64,000 nucleotides of DNA from Setoptus koraiensis (lineage: Eukaryota > Arthropoda), in assembly GCA_048013815.1 (NCBI GenBank), contig CM106585.1:13516001-13580000 (forward strand), in the 5' to 3' direction. The notes beneath the pieces are model-generated. The model ran no database searches, had not been told where the DNA came from, and saw only the letters and a list, made by a program, of their open reading frames with translations. Positions 38,511-49,895 of this stretch are shown here, piece after piece; position 1 is the stretch's first letter, and the number at the start of each line of letters is the position of its first letter. The position numbers and the translations under genes were made by a program.

Positions 38511-41021
38511 TTGCAAACTATCATCTAGATTGAGTTCATCATTTGCATGCCCAACTCACTCTGACAGTCAAACTTTCGTCTAACCGTTTTCCTCAATGAA
38601 ACAAACAAGATTATTTGATAATAAATTCCAGTCATTACCTCGTCACCTCAGCTGGCGGGCAAATTTGCGACTTTTTAATAAATTGTGTGCGCCAATGATG
38701 GCCTGCTTTTGTCGATTATGGGCCCTGGGTCCAGAACCGTGGTGTCCCGACACAGATAGAGCGACAATGTGTTCGGATAAGGGATCAGATAAAGCTCTGG
38801 GCCAGGCAAATAAGTGGATCATTGGGCTAGCAGAGCTGGAAGGCTGTTTCTCACGGAATAGATATTCTTTTGTGTTTATTTGAATGCGTACAGGTGTTGC
38901 CGCCTTTACCCTAAGACGCTCTCAAACGCCGACATAATGGGTGGCTACATCAATCGCAATTTCAACACTATTATTGCCGTCGATTTAGACTTTTCTTCCT
39001 CGTTTTGTGATATTGTTCCCTTCTAGCTGACTTATTTATCACATACACACACACGTACGAAAACTGGCCTTCCTCACCATTCAAAGTAGTACCATTGGCC
39101 TTTGTGAACACTAGTCCAATGGTATAATATATAAATATATATCTATATATATATAGTGACATTGAACAGTATAAACATTTTTCATTATACATAATGTATG
39201 ATAATTATTGCGTAAGTTGTTCTTCCACTATTAGCAACTAGTGCTGATCATTATAAAGAATACTGTTAGTAGTAGCGGCATTTATCTCAATTCAACGCGC
39301 GCGACCACGTTGATAGTGTGAAAGCCAAGAACAACTTGTTGCCTTCCTATTCATCAACATCGGTAAGGTAGGCTAATGCTGACAGACAGGTGTACTTGTG
39401 TATTGGTGCGTTTGTTTGTTTAATTGTGTAACACGTTATGGAATGAAGCCTTACTTATAAGTCCGGATAGACTCCGGTTGAAATAGAACACAACCTCAAT
39501 GTCATTATTATATCATTTCTAGATTAACAACTGGAATTCCAATTCCTTATTGATGGCTCTTGTTGATGTTACTATTTATTTTGAGCCCTTGAAATCCATT
39601 CATTCTGCTCTCTTCGCCAACCTGCTAACTAAAATAACAAAACCAAACTACTTCAACTACTACTGCTGCTCTAGCACATTGATTTATGTCGCTGCGCTTA
39701 ACTGTTTAGCCAAAACTAGCTAGCCCTTGCAAATAGAACAAGACTCAATATCTAATAACATCAATCTACGCAAACAAAATCTTGTTTCTCGTTTGATAAT
39801 TCCATCCATACAAACAGACACAATGCCAATACTTGCAATAGCAACTCGATTGCAATGCACGTAACAAAACACGAGTCGAATAAGCTAATTTAATCAATTA
39901 ACAAAATATAAGAATAGAGAGCTTCTCACTTGTTAATGGGGTATGTCTTCTCTTGCAAATACATCCATTCGGTGATTTATAACAAGAAACATGCACATGA
40001 ATTGAGGCTACTTGACAGTAATTCCGATCAGCTCCGATACCCAAGTCATATAGACAGGCCGACATATGCATACACTCTGGCAGGTCAACTTAGCACGGTT
40101 ACAAACCAGAAAAAGACTATTACGACACAAGGTAGGCCAACACAAATAACACATGGAAAAGGAAGGCACTTACGCCCAGTGTTAGCTTCTAACGTTGGTC
40201 GTAATGAGGAAATAGTTATCCCGCCAAGTTCGTGTCTTCTTAGGCGGAGTCTAAAAATACTTTTTTGCCACCCGTTTTGTTAGCTCATTAGTCAAGGGCC
40301 GGAATAAGAATTCTAAGCCAAGGGGAAAAAATTTTGCGTACTTTTAAGTACGGTTCAGTTTTGGCGACACGTTTCTCTTGTGGCGAGTTATTTTTGACAT
40401 TTTCTGGGCGCCTTGCGTCATTTGTTACGAGACTAATGTAAAAACGTGTGCGAATAAGAACAACAGAAGAATCAAAATCTATCTTCGCTCAAGTAAGAAA
40501 ATTATATCATCATCGATTAGAAACAAAACTTTCTCTGCCTCTCTGCTGTCAGACCTTTGAGATAGCCGATCAAACATCTCAGTAAACCTATTGAGACATT
40601 ATTCTTTTGTCTGATTGAGCAAACAACCCAATGAATAGGTAACTTCCACAGTCGGCAGAAGTTGCTTGTAGCAAGATATTTTGCGTATCTGTGACCCTAT
40701 GTTAAGCACAATAAATATCTTGTGCGATTCTCAATTTAATCAATCAAACAGTTAGATAAGAGGAATATCGTCGATAAGTGTACTTCGATATAATTCAAGT
40801 AATATATTAAGTGGCAATAGTAGTTGTGCAATCGCTTGAGTTTACAATTTTATTGTACTAATGTGATCTAGTATTAGCGATTGTGAGTGTTATTCAAGAA
40901 CATTTGACAGTATTTCATTAGATCAACTCAGAAACGTAATCAAGCTTACTTTTGATACCAGTCTCGACTGGCATAAGCTACAATTGTTGCATCTTACAGA
41001 AGGATATTACTGGGCACTAAG
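38511..41021. other. Intergenic stretch upstream of the NRF-6-like gene
   Basis: About 2.5 kb with no recognisable gene. Short open frames at 38596-38883 and 39930-40283 show no domain. The last 200 bp (about 40815-41021) are conserved in the inverted pseudogene copy at 51433-51627, so they probably hold promoter and 5' UTR of the NRF-6-like gene. Confidence 0.5.
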
Positions 41022-44000
41022 ATGACGACCAAAGCAAAAAGAATAGCTTTATTTAATTTATTATTATTTAAGATGACTAAATCAATCAAAATATTAACAT
41101 TTATGATTATAATTACATTATCAGCACCACCACCAATATCCTACACCAAATCAGCTATTGTGATTATGGCTCAAATCAACCAGGCAACAACCATGGACAA
41201 TAGATCCATTGTTCAAGATACCAAAGATCAATTATTATCATTTGGCCAAAAATTACAGTTGTCATTATCTGGGCCTAAAGATTACGACAGAGAATCAACT
41301 CAGCTATTGTTTCGCGATGATCCAACACCTTATTTCCAATCTGAGTCTAGCGCAATATTCAATGATAAAATGACCTATGACGACTATATGACATTATCAA
41401 TGAAATCAATATTGGCAGTGGCGGGCTATGACAATGATTTGCATCGTTACGACAATCACAAAGATCTAGTGAGATCTATTCCAACTGCACTAGGTATAAA
41501 CAGCAACAACAACAACAAAGATATCAACAACAACAATAACAACTACAACAATAATAACAACAACAATAATAATATCAGGTCATTAAATGGCAACAACAAT
41601 CAGCAGCAAGAAGTCAATAATAATAATTATCTAGACGGGCCCGTAACTTCTGAATACGTCGTGCTGATGCGACAGCAGCGCCAATGTGGCCTACATTTAG
41701 ATCTACTGTTGAGTCAACATAGAAAATTAACATCCAGTTTTAAGTCATATTCACAATCAACTAATCTGAATTTGATTGAATTAATCGATTCATTTGGTTC
41801 ACCCCAAGATTCAACAATGCGCGGCTCCTATAATTGGCTAGGTTCCTACGAGCAATGTCTAACGGCAAAAATCTTTTTACCTGTGTTTAGCTCGCAATCT
41901 AGCCAGCCTGCGGCAACAAGTCCTTCAGATGCAGCAAGCAACCAAAACGATCAACAGTCTACAGTAACACTTAAAAATCTCACACATAATAGCAACAATA
42001 TATTGCCGTTAACGCCTTCGGGTGCCACATTAGTCAATAGTAATCTATTGTCAACAAGCGTGGAGCAATTGCAGAGACAACGGTCAACTGTGAATAGTGG
42101 CCCCAGTACGAATAGTCTGAATAATGTTAAACAAATGGTCAAAACCAGATATTGTATAGCGAGCTTCAGGTCACCAAATTGGTTCAATAATTCATTAAGT
42201 CAGGACTACCCAGGCAGTTTTTCCATTAAGATTGGTGTCTGTTTGCCTGAAACGTGTAACTCTTTGTCGTTGAGAAATTATCGGCCTCAATTAGAGAGAT
42301 TGATCAAATCAACAAGACTTACATTGCTTCCCTATAGCGAGTACAACCTCGTAGGCCTCTATTGTCTTCCCGATGAGAGATCGGAATTGAGACAGCTGAG
42401 CCTGTCAGCTAAGGCATTCATAACATTCATTACTCTGTGGGCCTCCCTTGTTGTGTATTACACAATAAAATACGAGTATTATCTACACAACGAAGCTAAA
42501 GGAACTATGAGCTCCCAGGGAGGCTTCGATCGTTCGCCCTCATCAATTGCCAATTCATCTTTGAGCAAAAGCAACAACAAAAAGCATCATGCTGATGGCC
42601 CATCTAAACTAATGAAAATCTTTTCCTTGCGGCTAAGTTGGAATAAACTGTTTGATCATCAAAGTCAGCACCAGCAAGCGAGCAAAAGCCGTTCGTCAAA
42701 CAACAATTGTGGCAATCAGCATGCTAGCACAAATCTATTGATGCAACCCTTGAATTTAGATATTCTTGGTAAGAGAGCAAACAACGACATAATGCACATG
42801 CTTAATAACAATGACCAGCAACTCAATTTGAACACCATTGTATCCAAACAGAGCGTGTCTAGTGGGAAACTTGATCACCGTCACGCAGTCACAGATCTAC
42901 ATAAGAGTAGTATCAATAAACAATCGCCGCCTTCATCATCATCGTTGTCATCTTCAACAACAACCAGCAAGGCAATGGATGCAATTAACGGTCAAAACAT
43001 CATCGACCTCAGCGTAATCGACGGAATCAAAGTGATCAGTATGATATGGTTGATAGCGGCACATTCGTTGTTATTTTTTATTCGAAACATATCCAATGGT
43101 AGAGAGTTTTGGTCCATACTAAAAGATGCCCGATTCACTACAATTATGGCGGGAATCTTCCCAGTGGATACATTTTTTACTATTACGGGTATATTGACTG
43201 CCTATCTCAAATTCAGAAAAGACGATGGCAAGGCGATGCGTGGAGTAAATTACTGGCTAGACGCCTTCATTCATAGATACTTCAGATTCATGCCAATGTA
43301 CCTGATAATTTATTGGTTCACGAAGGATGTGTCGCAATATGTTGGTGCAGGGCCGTTATGGGACTATGCCACTGCCAATACTAGCCTGAGATCGGTGTGT
43401 AAATCAGAGAGTTGGGCAGTTCCTATATTTTTCGGGGCCAATTTCAAGCCACTCAATGAGCATTGCGTCAAACCAGCTTGGTATTTGGCAAACGATTTTC
43501 AATACTTGCTACTGACGCCATTCTTTTTGGTCTTATTGATGAAGTAAGCCAATGGAACTTCATTCCTATCAGCAATCTATAGCTAAAAAACTTGATGCAA
43601 TTGTATTCTAACTTTATCTATCTTCTTTTAATTCTGATTCTAATATCCAAACTATAATCAGATCGCGGTTGCTTGGATACATACTACTGATCACTATTAT
43701 AGCCGCTAGTTTAGCTATGCAATTTGTCACCGTGTTCTTCTCGAGCATAGAGGACTTTGAAGTGCTGGCTAACTTCAAACCAATGTTTGGAACTTAGTAA
43801 GCATACTATAGAAGCGCTCTATCCATCGCATTCGACAGTGCTTGATTAGCTCTTTCCAACTAACTTGACTCTTTGTTCCTTCCCTTACTTCACTAGCATT
43901 CTGAGTAACCTGTGGAGATTATACGTGTTGCCTTACAATAGAATACCACCTTATCTTATTGGACTTCTCACTGGACACATTCTGTACATGAAAGAGCAAC

Positions 44001-44779
44001 AAATTAGAGAGTCACAACAGATAATTCATGATTATGACACAAACACACCAACTAGGCGTACATCAGCGACATCATACTCATCTTGCACTACCGATGATAG
44101 TTCCATCAACAATGATGGAGATTCGAATTTATACAAAAAAGAAGCGCGGATAAACAAACAAGGCGGCCGGCTCAGGCTTCTATGGTCCATAGTGGCTCTT
44201 GTGTCAATTATTTACCTGCCTCTAGTCACAAAGTTAATTTCACAACACGGCCTTGCTGCTAAAGTAACATCAAGCTCTTTGGTGGCTCTCATGAGATTTG
44301 TTTGGTCGATAGCGGTGGCAAGATTGATTTTTGTTTGTGCCACAAAACGAACATCTAGCTTTATATCTAAATTTTTGTCTTGTTCATTGTGGAAACCTTG
44401 GTCAAAAGTGGGCCTTCCAGCTCTTCTAGTACAATGGGAAATTATCATCTATTTAGCACAGACACAGCGATCACTGCCAGACTTGAACATAATCTACCTG
44501 CTTGGCATAATACTGATCAGTATCGTCATAACTTATTTGTTTGCCATTCCAATCCACTTAGTCTACGAGAATCCTTGGTCATCAATCGAACGCCTTTATA
44601 TTCATCCATTTTTTAGTGAAACTAGTCCCACATCAATTCACAACAGCAGAATAGGCAATGGTCAAGAAAACAGCAATATTATGAAAACAAGTCCTGTTAA
44701 ATTATCGATGCCGTCACTTCAAACTGGTGCCAATCATTTAGACAGACTGCACTTCCGTCACAATGTGGTGGCAACTTGA
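41022..44779 (+). CDS. NRF-6-like membrane acyltransferase, three exons
   Basis: Exons are 41022-43543, 43662-43796 and 43897-44779, with introns of 118 and 100 bp (GTAAGC donors, ATCAG and CTAG acceptors). The joined frame encodes 1179 residues. Order: a hydrophobic signal-like segment (residues 20-45); an Asn-rich tract (about 160-200); the secreted NRF domain with paired Cys (YEQCLTAKIF, YCIASF, GVCLPETC, YCLPDE); a membrane helix (about 468-485); a Ser/Asn-rich loop; then an acyltransferase-3 membrane domain from about residue 667, with VIDGIKVISMIWLIAAHS, the family's conserved His, and many helices. C. elegans NRF-6 and relatives act in lipid and xenobiotic uptake; the substrate here is unknown. 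It is longer than typical (600-800) because of low-complexity inserts. Inverted decayed copies lie at 49403-51627. Confidence 0.9.
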
Positions 44780-45360
44780 TGAGTCTTGTGTGAGATTGAT
44801 CCCAAATTGAGTATATTTTATCTATCTTTACGTTTATTTTTTATGTATATATATGTATAAGAAAAATATTGTACTTGTAGTACTACTGTCGAAATGTTGA
44901 TCTACACCAATAGCTAACTATTAGCGGTGTAGATATGTTTGCGATCAATTTCATTATGATAACTTCCGCCAGATCATGCGAAAATCTCGCTCGCATTCAT
45001 AGCTTAGAAAGCAGAATGTGTTATTCCCTAGCGGACAAACATTCTACTAAAAAAATCTCACGTGTCCAATCAATTGTAAGTGAGCTGTTGAACATACAAC
45101 ATTTATAATAAAAGGTGGCATGCTCTCTTATTCGCGTTTATAATCTAGATCTCTCTTTCTCTAGCTAGGTAATACATATTATATTAGAGTATTTTGTTTA
45201 TTTAATATCATCAGAATTCATCGAGCGTTTTTTCCAAGTTTACATCGGCTATTTTCAGCAGAAAAAAAACAATTTATCGGAAATAATTCATGAAACTAGT
45301 GCCCAAGTGTCTCAAAACCTTCCAATAAATCCCAGACAATACACACATATTATTCAAATC

Positions 45361-46668
45361 ATGATGGCTCAAAGCAAACTAGCCTATAAGGTCCGCGACA
45401 TAAGCCTCGCCGATTTTGGTCGAAAAGAGATCGATATTGCCGAAAATGAAATGCCCGGTCTTATGGCCATAAGAAAAGAATATGGCCCCAGTAAACCCCT
45501 TAAAGGTGCCAGAATTGCCGGCTGTCTACACATGACAATACAAACAGCCGTTTTGATTGAGACTCTCCTAGATTTGGGAGCCGAATGTACCTGGTCCAGT
45601 TGTAACATATTCAGTACACAAGATCATGCGGCAGCTGCTATTGCCCAACGAGGTGTGCCGGTATTTGCTTGGAAAGGTGAAACTGAAGAGGAATTCCTGT
45701 GGTGTATTGAGCAGACAATCATGTTTCCTAGCGGAGAGCCACTGAATTTAATTTTGGATGACGGTGGAGATCTAACCGATTTGGTACACACTAAGTACCC
45801 GCATTTGCTCGCTGGAATCAAAGGTATTAGTGAGGAAACTACAACAGGAGTGCATAAATTGTACAAAATGTTCCAAGATGGAGCACTGAAACTGCCGGCT
45901 ATTAATGTCAATGACTCGGTGACAAAGTCAAAATTCGACAATCTCTATGGCTGTAGACAATCGCTTGCGGATGGCATAATGCGTGCTACCGACGTCATGC
46001 TACCAGGCAAAACAGCAGTTGTTTGTGGGTTTGGCGACGTCGGCAAGGGTTCCGCCCAATCATTGAAGGGTTTCGGTTGTCGTGTCATTGTTACTGAAAT
46101 AGATCCAATTTGCGCTTTACAAGCAGCCATGGAAGGCTACCAAGTGACCACATTGGAGGATGCTGTTTCTCAAGCCTCTATATTTGTAACCGCCACAGGC
46201 TGTAAGGGGATCATTAGAGCTGAACATTTCATGCAAATGCCCGAGGACGCCATTGTTTGTAATATTGGACATTTCGACATAGAAATCGACGTTGATTGGT
46301 TAGAGAAAAATGCAGTCGAGAAAATCAATATCAAACCGCAAACAGATCGATACACACTGAGTAACGGCAGGCATATTATTCTTCTTGCCTCGGGGAGACT
46401 CGTCAACTTGGGTTGTGCAACGGGTCATCCTAGTTTTGTCATGTCGTGCAGTTTCACTAATCAAGTATTAGCTCAGATCGAGTTATGGACTAAACCGGGC
46501 CAGTATAAAGTCGGAGTTCATATGCTACCGAAGAAATTGGATGAGGAAGTTGCCAGGTTACACTTGGAGAAATTGGGTGTCAAATTGACTAAACTCAGTA
46601 AGGAACAAGCAAGTTATCTGAATATATCAGGCGACGGTCCAGTGAAGCCCGATCATTATCGTTATTGA
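45361..46668 (+). CDS. Ahcy: Adenosylhomocysteinase (S-adenosylhomocysteine hydrolase)
   Basis: 435 residues from ATG at 45361, intronless; the frame is open upstream from a GTG at 45307, but family length (human 432) supports this ATG, with a second Met directly after. It reversibly splits S-adenosylhomocysteine into adenosine and homocysteine in the cytosol and nucleus, relieving product inhibition of methyltransferases. Visible: substrate-domain [13 protein letters not shown] and [15 protein letters not shown], catalytic Lys/Asp in [15 protein letters not shown], the NAD-binding loop [29 protein letters not shown], and the hallmark C-terminus PDHYRY. All key residues are present. Overlapping AATAAA signals at 46687-46696 lie only about 20 bp after the stop, so the 3' UTR is very short. 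Confidence 0.98.
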   Translation: MMAQSKLAYKVRDISLADFGRKEIDIAENEMPGLMAIRKEYGPSKPLKGARIAGCLHMTIQTAVLIETLLDLGAECTWSSCNIFSTQDHAAAAIAQRGVPVFAWKGETEEEFLWCIEQTIMFPSGEPLNLILDDGGDLTDLVHTKYPHLLAGIKGISEETTTGVHKLYKMFQDGALKLPAINVNDSVTKSKFDNLYGCRQSLADGIMRATDVMLPGKTAVVCGFGDVGKGSAQSLKGFGCRVIVTEIDPICALQAAMEGYQVTTLEDAVSQASIFVTATGCKGIIRAEHFMQMPEDAIVCNIGHFDIEIDVDWLEKNAVEKINIKPQTDRYTLSNGRHIILLASGRLVNLGCATGHPSFVMSCSFTNQVLAQIELWTKPGQYKVGVHMLPKKLDEEVARLHLEKLGVKLTKLSKEQASYLNISGDGPVKPDHYRY

Positions 46669-46929
46669 TGAAATGTCAACAAAGTTAATAAATAAATGAT
46701 ACACATCCTCTCGTAGAAAGTGTGGCGTTTTTAACGTACATTATATTGAATCTGGCGCTCTAATGTCCTCGGCCACTCATATATAGAAGTCTAAGTTGCT
46801 TTGGACTGGCCATTGCAGTGCGTCTATCGTTATCGCTGTGTGTTGCTCGAGAAAATATATCAACCAATAAAGCCGTAAACGACTGATAAGCTGCTGATTG
46901 TTTTTTCTTTCTTCTAGCTCGCATTTACA

Positions 46930-47445
46930 GAGCAATGATGATACATCAAAATTAATCCTAAATATTTCAAGAAAGCATATCAGTTTAACGGTTTAAAACC
47001 AATAATTTACCACAATATCCTCACAGAGAAACTAGAGAGGAAGATCACAGAAATACATTATTGCTTATCTTTGTACTACTATTATCCAAGTCCATCTATA
47101 TCAGATCGATTGAAGAAATCATCACACTCAACACTTGGGAGTTTATTTATGATCGCTCAGATAAATCTCATCAGCTGTAGAGTCTTAGGTTGGATCATGT
47201 GAGAGGTTGAATGAACACTGTAAAACACTTGGTGAAGATTGAGCCAGAATCTGTGTTGTGTGACATTGTTGTAAATATATAATTATCAAGAATCGACTAG
47301 ATTTAACTAGACCAGAAATTAAGGCAACTAATTGGGATGGTAGTGGATAGTCTTTGGATATGCCAGGAAGAGAATACACTGTAACTGTCGATCTCAGTCA
47401 ATCAAATAACCTGCGATTACTAGCGTTACACCTGGGCCTCGCATG
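46930..47445 (+). pseudogene. Decayed copy of the HERPUD promoter and first exon
   Basis: Position by position this stretch resembles the reverse complement of about 57770-58260, the 5' region of HERPUD. From 47311 to 47387 the two align without gaps at about 54 of 77 bases, including the start ATGCCAGG at 47360 and GAGAATA. Upstream blocks are collinear: CATGTGAGAGG near 47196, AATCTGT near 47249 and GAAGAAAT near 47112. The frame from 47360 begins MPGRE but stops after 28 codons, and no donor or second exon follows. It lies just upstream of Nck, so it may now be part of the Nck promoter or 5' UTR. Boundaries, especially the left one, are approximate. Confidence 0.6.
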
Positions 47446-47704
47446 AATTAGAACAGGAGTGAACCAAGACTTATCTATCTCGTGACTGCTCTGTTGAATA
47501 CCTATGACTTACGGTCTTAACTAAAAAGGGGATACTGATGGTTTAAATTGAGATAGGGTATTGATTATCGATAATTATGTTGAGACTGTTCGATGGTCTT
47601 AAGCACAATGTTCGCTCGGCACATTGACTAGGCATTTACAAACTAATGGTCAAATTGATTTTTTCTTCATAGAGAAAGCAACTAGGATACGGAGAGAAGT
47701 AAAT

Positions 47705-49348
47705 ATGCTCAATTCGAAGTTTGGACTGAAGCAAACTGCCAATACTGTTGATTCAGGTCCATACTGTAACACCTCAATGGACGGACAACCTTGTGTTATT
47801 GCCAAATATGATTATGTGTCACAAGGCCCTCAAGAGCTCACCATTAAAAAATCAGAGAGGCTTATTTTACTAGATGATAGCAAACACTGGTGGAAAGTAA
47901 TCAATTCAAATAAAGTCACCGGCTTTGTACCAAGTAATTACGTGAAGAGGGAAAGACAATCGTTATTGGACAGTTTTAAGAAGGGAATCAGAGTAAATAC
48001 GAAGAAAAAATCATCAAATAACTCTGACACATCACCTCTGTCACCACCTTTAATAACTCAGAATCTCATGGACACTAATTTGCCAACATCTCCAAACCAT
48101 CTGCCATTCACTATGCAACCTTCAAACAACGGACGAACACAAGCAACCTCGAACAGTGAATTATTAGCCAAAGAGTTGGGCCCTCACTTTAATTCATTTG
48201 TCGCAGTTGATGACGCCTCTCCGAAACCAGCCGATAATATTAGTAACATTAACAAAAATCACAACATGGATAGCGTTACTACTAATGGTCAGGCAAAAAC
48301 ATTCGCATTAGTGAAATACAACTATAAGTCTCAACAAGCAGACGAGTTGTCTTTAATGAAAGGCGCCAGTGTTGTTGTTATTGAAAAATCCAGTGATGGT
48401 TGGTGGAAAGGTGAGTTGTGTGGTAAGATAGGATGGTTCCCTTCAAACTATGTCACAGAAACGCAAGCATCATCTTCTAAGGATCCAAATCCCACAATCC
48501 AAAATCAGTTGCCGAAGAAGGATCCCGATGTTAATAATGCATCTAATCAACCGAATACAACTGGTCACAAAGGTTCGCCAGTCGGCGAAAATTTATTGAA
48601 TAACAATAATCTTATAACTAATGACAATAAGATTCTTTCATCAACTTCCTCTCAAAAGACAGTACTATACGTAGTCGTAGCATTATACTCTTTTCAATCG
48701 CAGAATGACGAGGAACTGAGCTTTGAAAAAGACGAGTACTTAGACATTATTGAAAAGCCTCTCAACGATCCTGATTGGTGGAGAGCCTGCAATCAGAATG
48801 GTGAAGTCGGCCTTGTTCCAAGAAACTATGTTCAATTAGTCCCTGATATGAGTTCAATTAGAAATTGGTCAGACAATTCTCCCACTAGACAGTCATTCGA
48901 TACAAATAGGAATCACCCTAGTGAATCACTGAACAACTCAAACTTGGAAACATCCGATCCCAAGAAAATTAAAGATCAACAATTATCAAAAGAAATTTCC
49001 AAGCTCTCAGATGAGATAAACAGTTTGAACCTAATGGATAACGTTTGGTACCATGGGCAAATGGGCCGCAATTTATGCGACCAGCTCCTTAACGCTTACG
49101 CTGAGGACGGAGATTTTGTAATAAGGAATTCAGAGACAAACGCTGGGGACTTTTCTGTGTCACTGAAGGCACCCACACGCAATAAACATTTTAGAGTCCA
49201 CTATGTCGATAGACTGTTCTGTATAGGTCAGCGTAAATTTAAGACGTTGGATGATCTTATAGAGCACTACAAGAAAACACCTATCTATACGAGTCCAACC
49301 GGCGAGAAAATGTTCTTGAAGAAACCCTATCCTCGCGAAGTCATGTAA
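47705..49348 (+). CDS. dock: Nck/Dreadlocks SH3-SH3-SH3-SH2 adaptor
   Basis: 547 residues from ATG at 47705 (a second ATG at 47777 would give 523; an upstream TTG-initiated extension is disregarded). Intronless. Three SH3 domains: about residues 30-88 ([27 protein letters not shown]), 198-253 ([32 protein letters not shown]) and 320-378 ([27 protein letters not shown]). A C-terminal SH2 domain spans about 450-544 with WYHG, the phosphotyrosine Arg in DFVIRNSE, and FCIGQRKF. Domain order and linkers match NCK1/2 and fly Dock. It links phosphotyrosine receptors to WASP/PAK actin regulators, for example in axon guidance and myoblast fusion. AATAAA at 49348-49353 overlaps the TAA stop. Confidence 0.97.
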   Translation: MLNSKFGLKQTANTVDSGPYCNTSMDGQPCVIAKYDYVSQGPQELTIKKSERLILLDDSKHWWKVINSNKVTGFVPSNYVKRERQSLLDSFKKGIRVNTKKKSSNNSDTSPLSPPLITQNLMDTNLPTSPNHLPFTMQPSNNGRTQATSNSELLAKELGPHFNSFVAVDDASPKPADNISNINKNHNMDSVTTNGQAKTFALVKYNYKSQQADELSLMKGASVVVIEKSSDGWWKGELCGKIGWFPSNYVTETQASSSKDPNPTIQNQLPKKDPDVNNASNQPNTTGHKGSPVGENLLNNNNLITNDNKILSSTSSQKTVLYVVVALYSFQSQNDEELSFEKDEYLDIIEKPLNDPDWWRACNQNGEVGLVPRNYVQLVPDMSSIRNWSDNSPTRQSFDTNRNHPSESLNNSNLETSDPKKIKDQQLSKEISKLSDEINSLNLMDNVWYHGQMGRNLCDQLLNAYAEDGDFVIRNSETNAGDFSVSLKAPTRNKHFRVHYVDRLFCIGQRKFKTLDDLIEHYKKTPIYTSPTGEKMFLKKPYPREVM

Positions 49349-49402
49349 ATAAAACGAACGAGATGTTAAGTAGGTAGTATTTAATTCAGGATATATTATT
49401 GG

Positions 49403-49895
49403 TGCGAACAAAGTAATGAATGTAATGAATGCCTTGGCTGATAAGCTCAGCTGTCTCAATCCTGATGGTTCATCGGGAAGACAAAAGAGCCTAATGGGGT
49501 TGCATTCGCTACAGGATAACAATGTCAATCTTGTTGGTTTGATCGATCTCTCTAATTGGAGCCGCTAATTTCTCAACGACAACGAAATACAGGTCTAGGG
49601 CAAACAGACATCGATTTTGATGAGAAAACTGCGGAGTAGTCCTGACACGAAGAATTATTGAACCAATTCGGTTCCTAGAGGCTCTTTGTACAATATCTGG
49701 TTGTGATCATTTGCTCAATATTATGCAGACTATTCGTACTAGGTCCGTTATTTACAGTTTACTGTTCCACGCTTGTTGACAACAGATTACTATTGACTAG
49801 TGTAGCACCCGAAGGGCGTGAATGGCAGTGCAGTGTTGTTATTAAGTGTGAGATTCTTCAGTGCTACGGTAAGACTGTTGATCGTTTTGATTTTG
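49403..49895 (-). pseudogene. Second, more diverged fragment of the NRF-6-like gene
   Basis: Read on the minus strand, this corresponds to codons about 305-475 of the NRF-6-like gene. It begins at a text like QNDQQSTVTLKNL and runs through VCLP, LYCLPDE and LSLSAKAFITFIT. It directly follows the end of the longer copy (codon about 838), so the order jumps backwards. Identity to the live gene is roughly 80% by eye, with frame breaks and stops. Only about 50 bp separate it from the end of Nck, so it may supply Nck downstream sequence. Confidence 0.88.

Noticed and set aside
39930-40283. 117-codon frame upstream of the NRF-6-like gene
   Set aside because: No family resemblance, no poly(A) signal nearby and no second exon.
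45384-46406. Several antisense frames across adenosylhomocysteinase
   Set aside because: They are shadows of a highly conserved coding sequence on the other strand.
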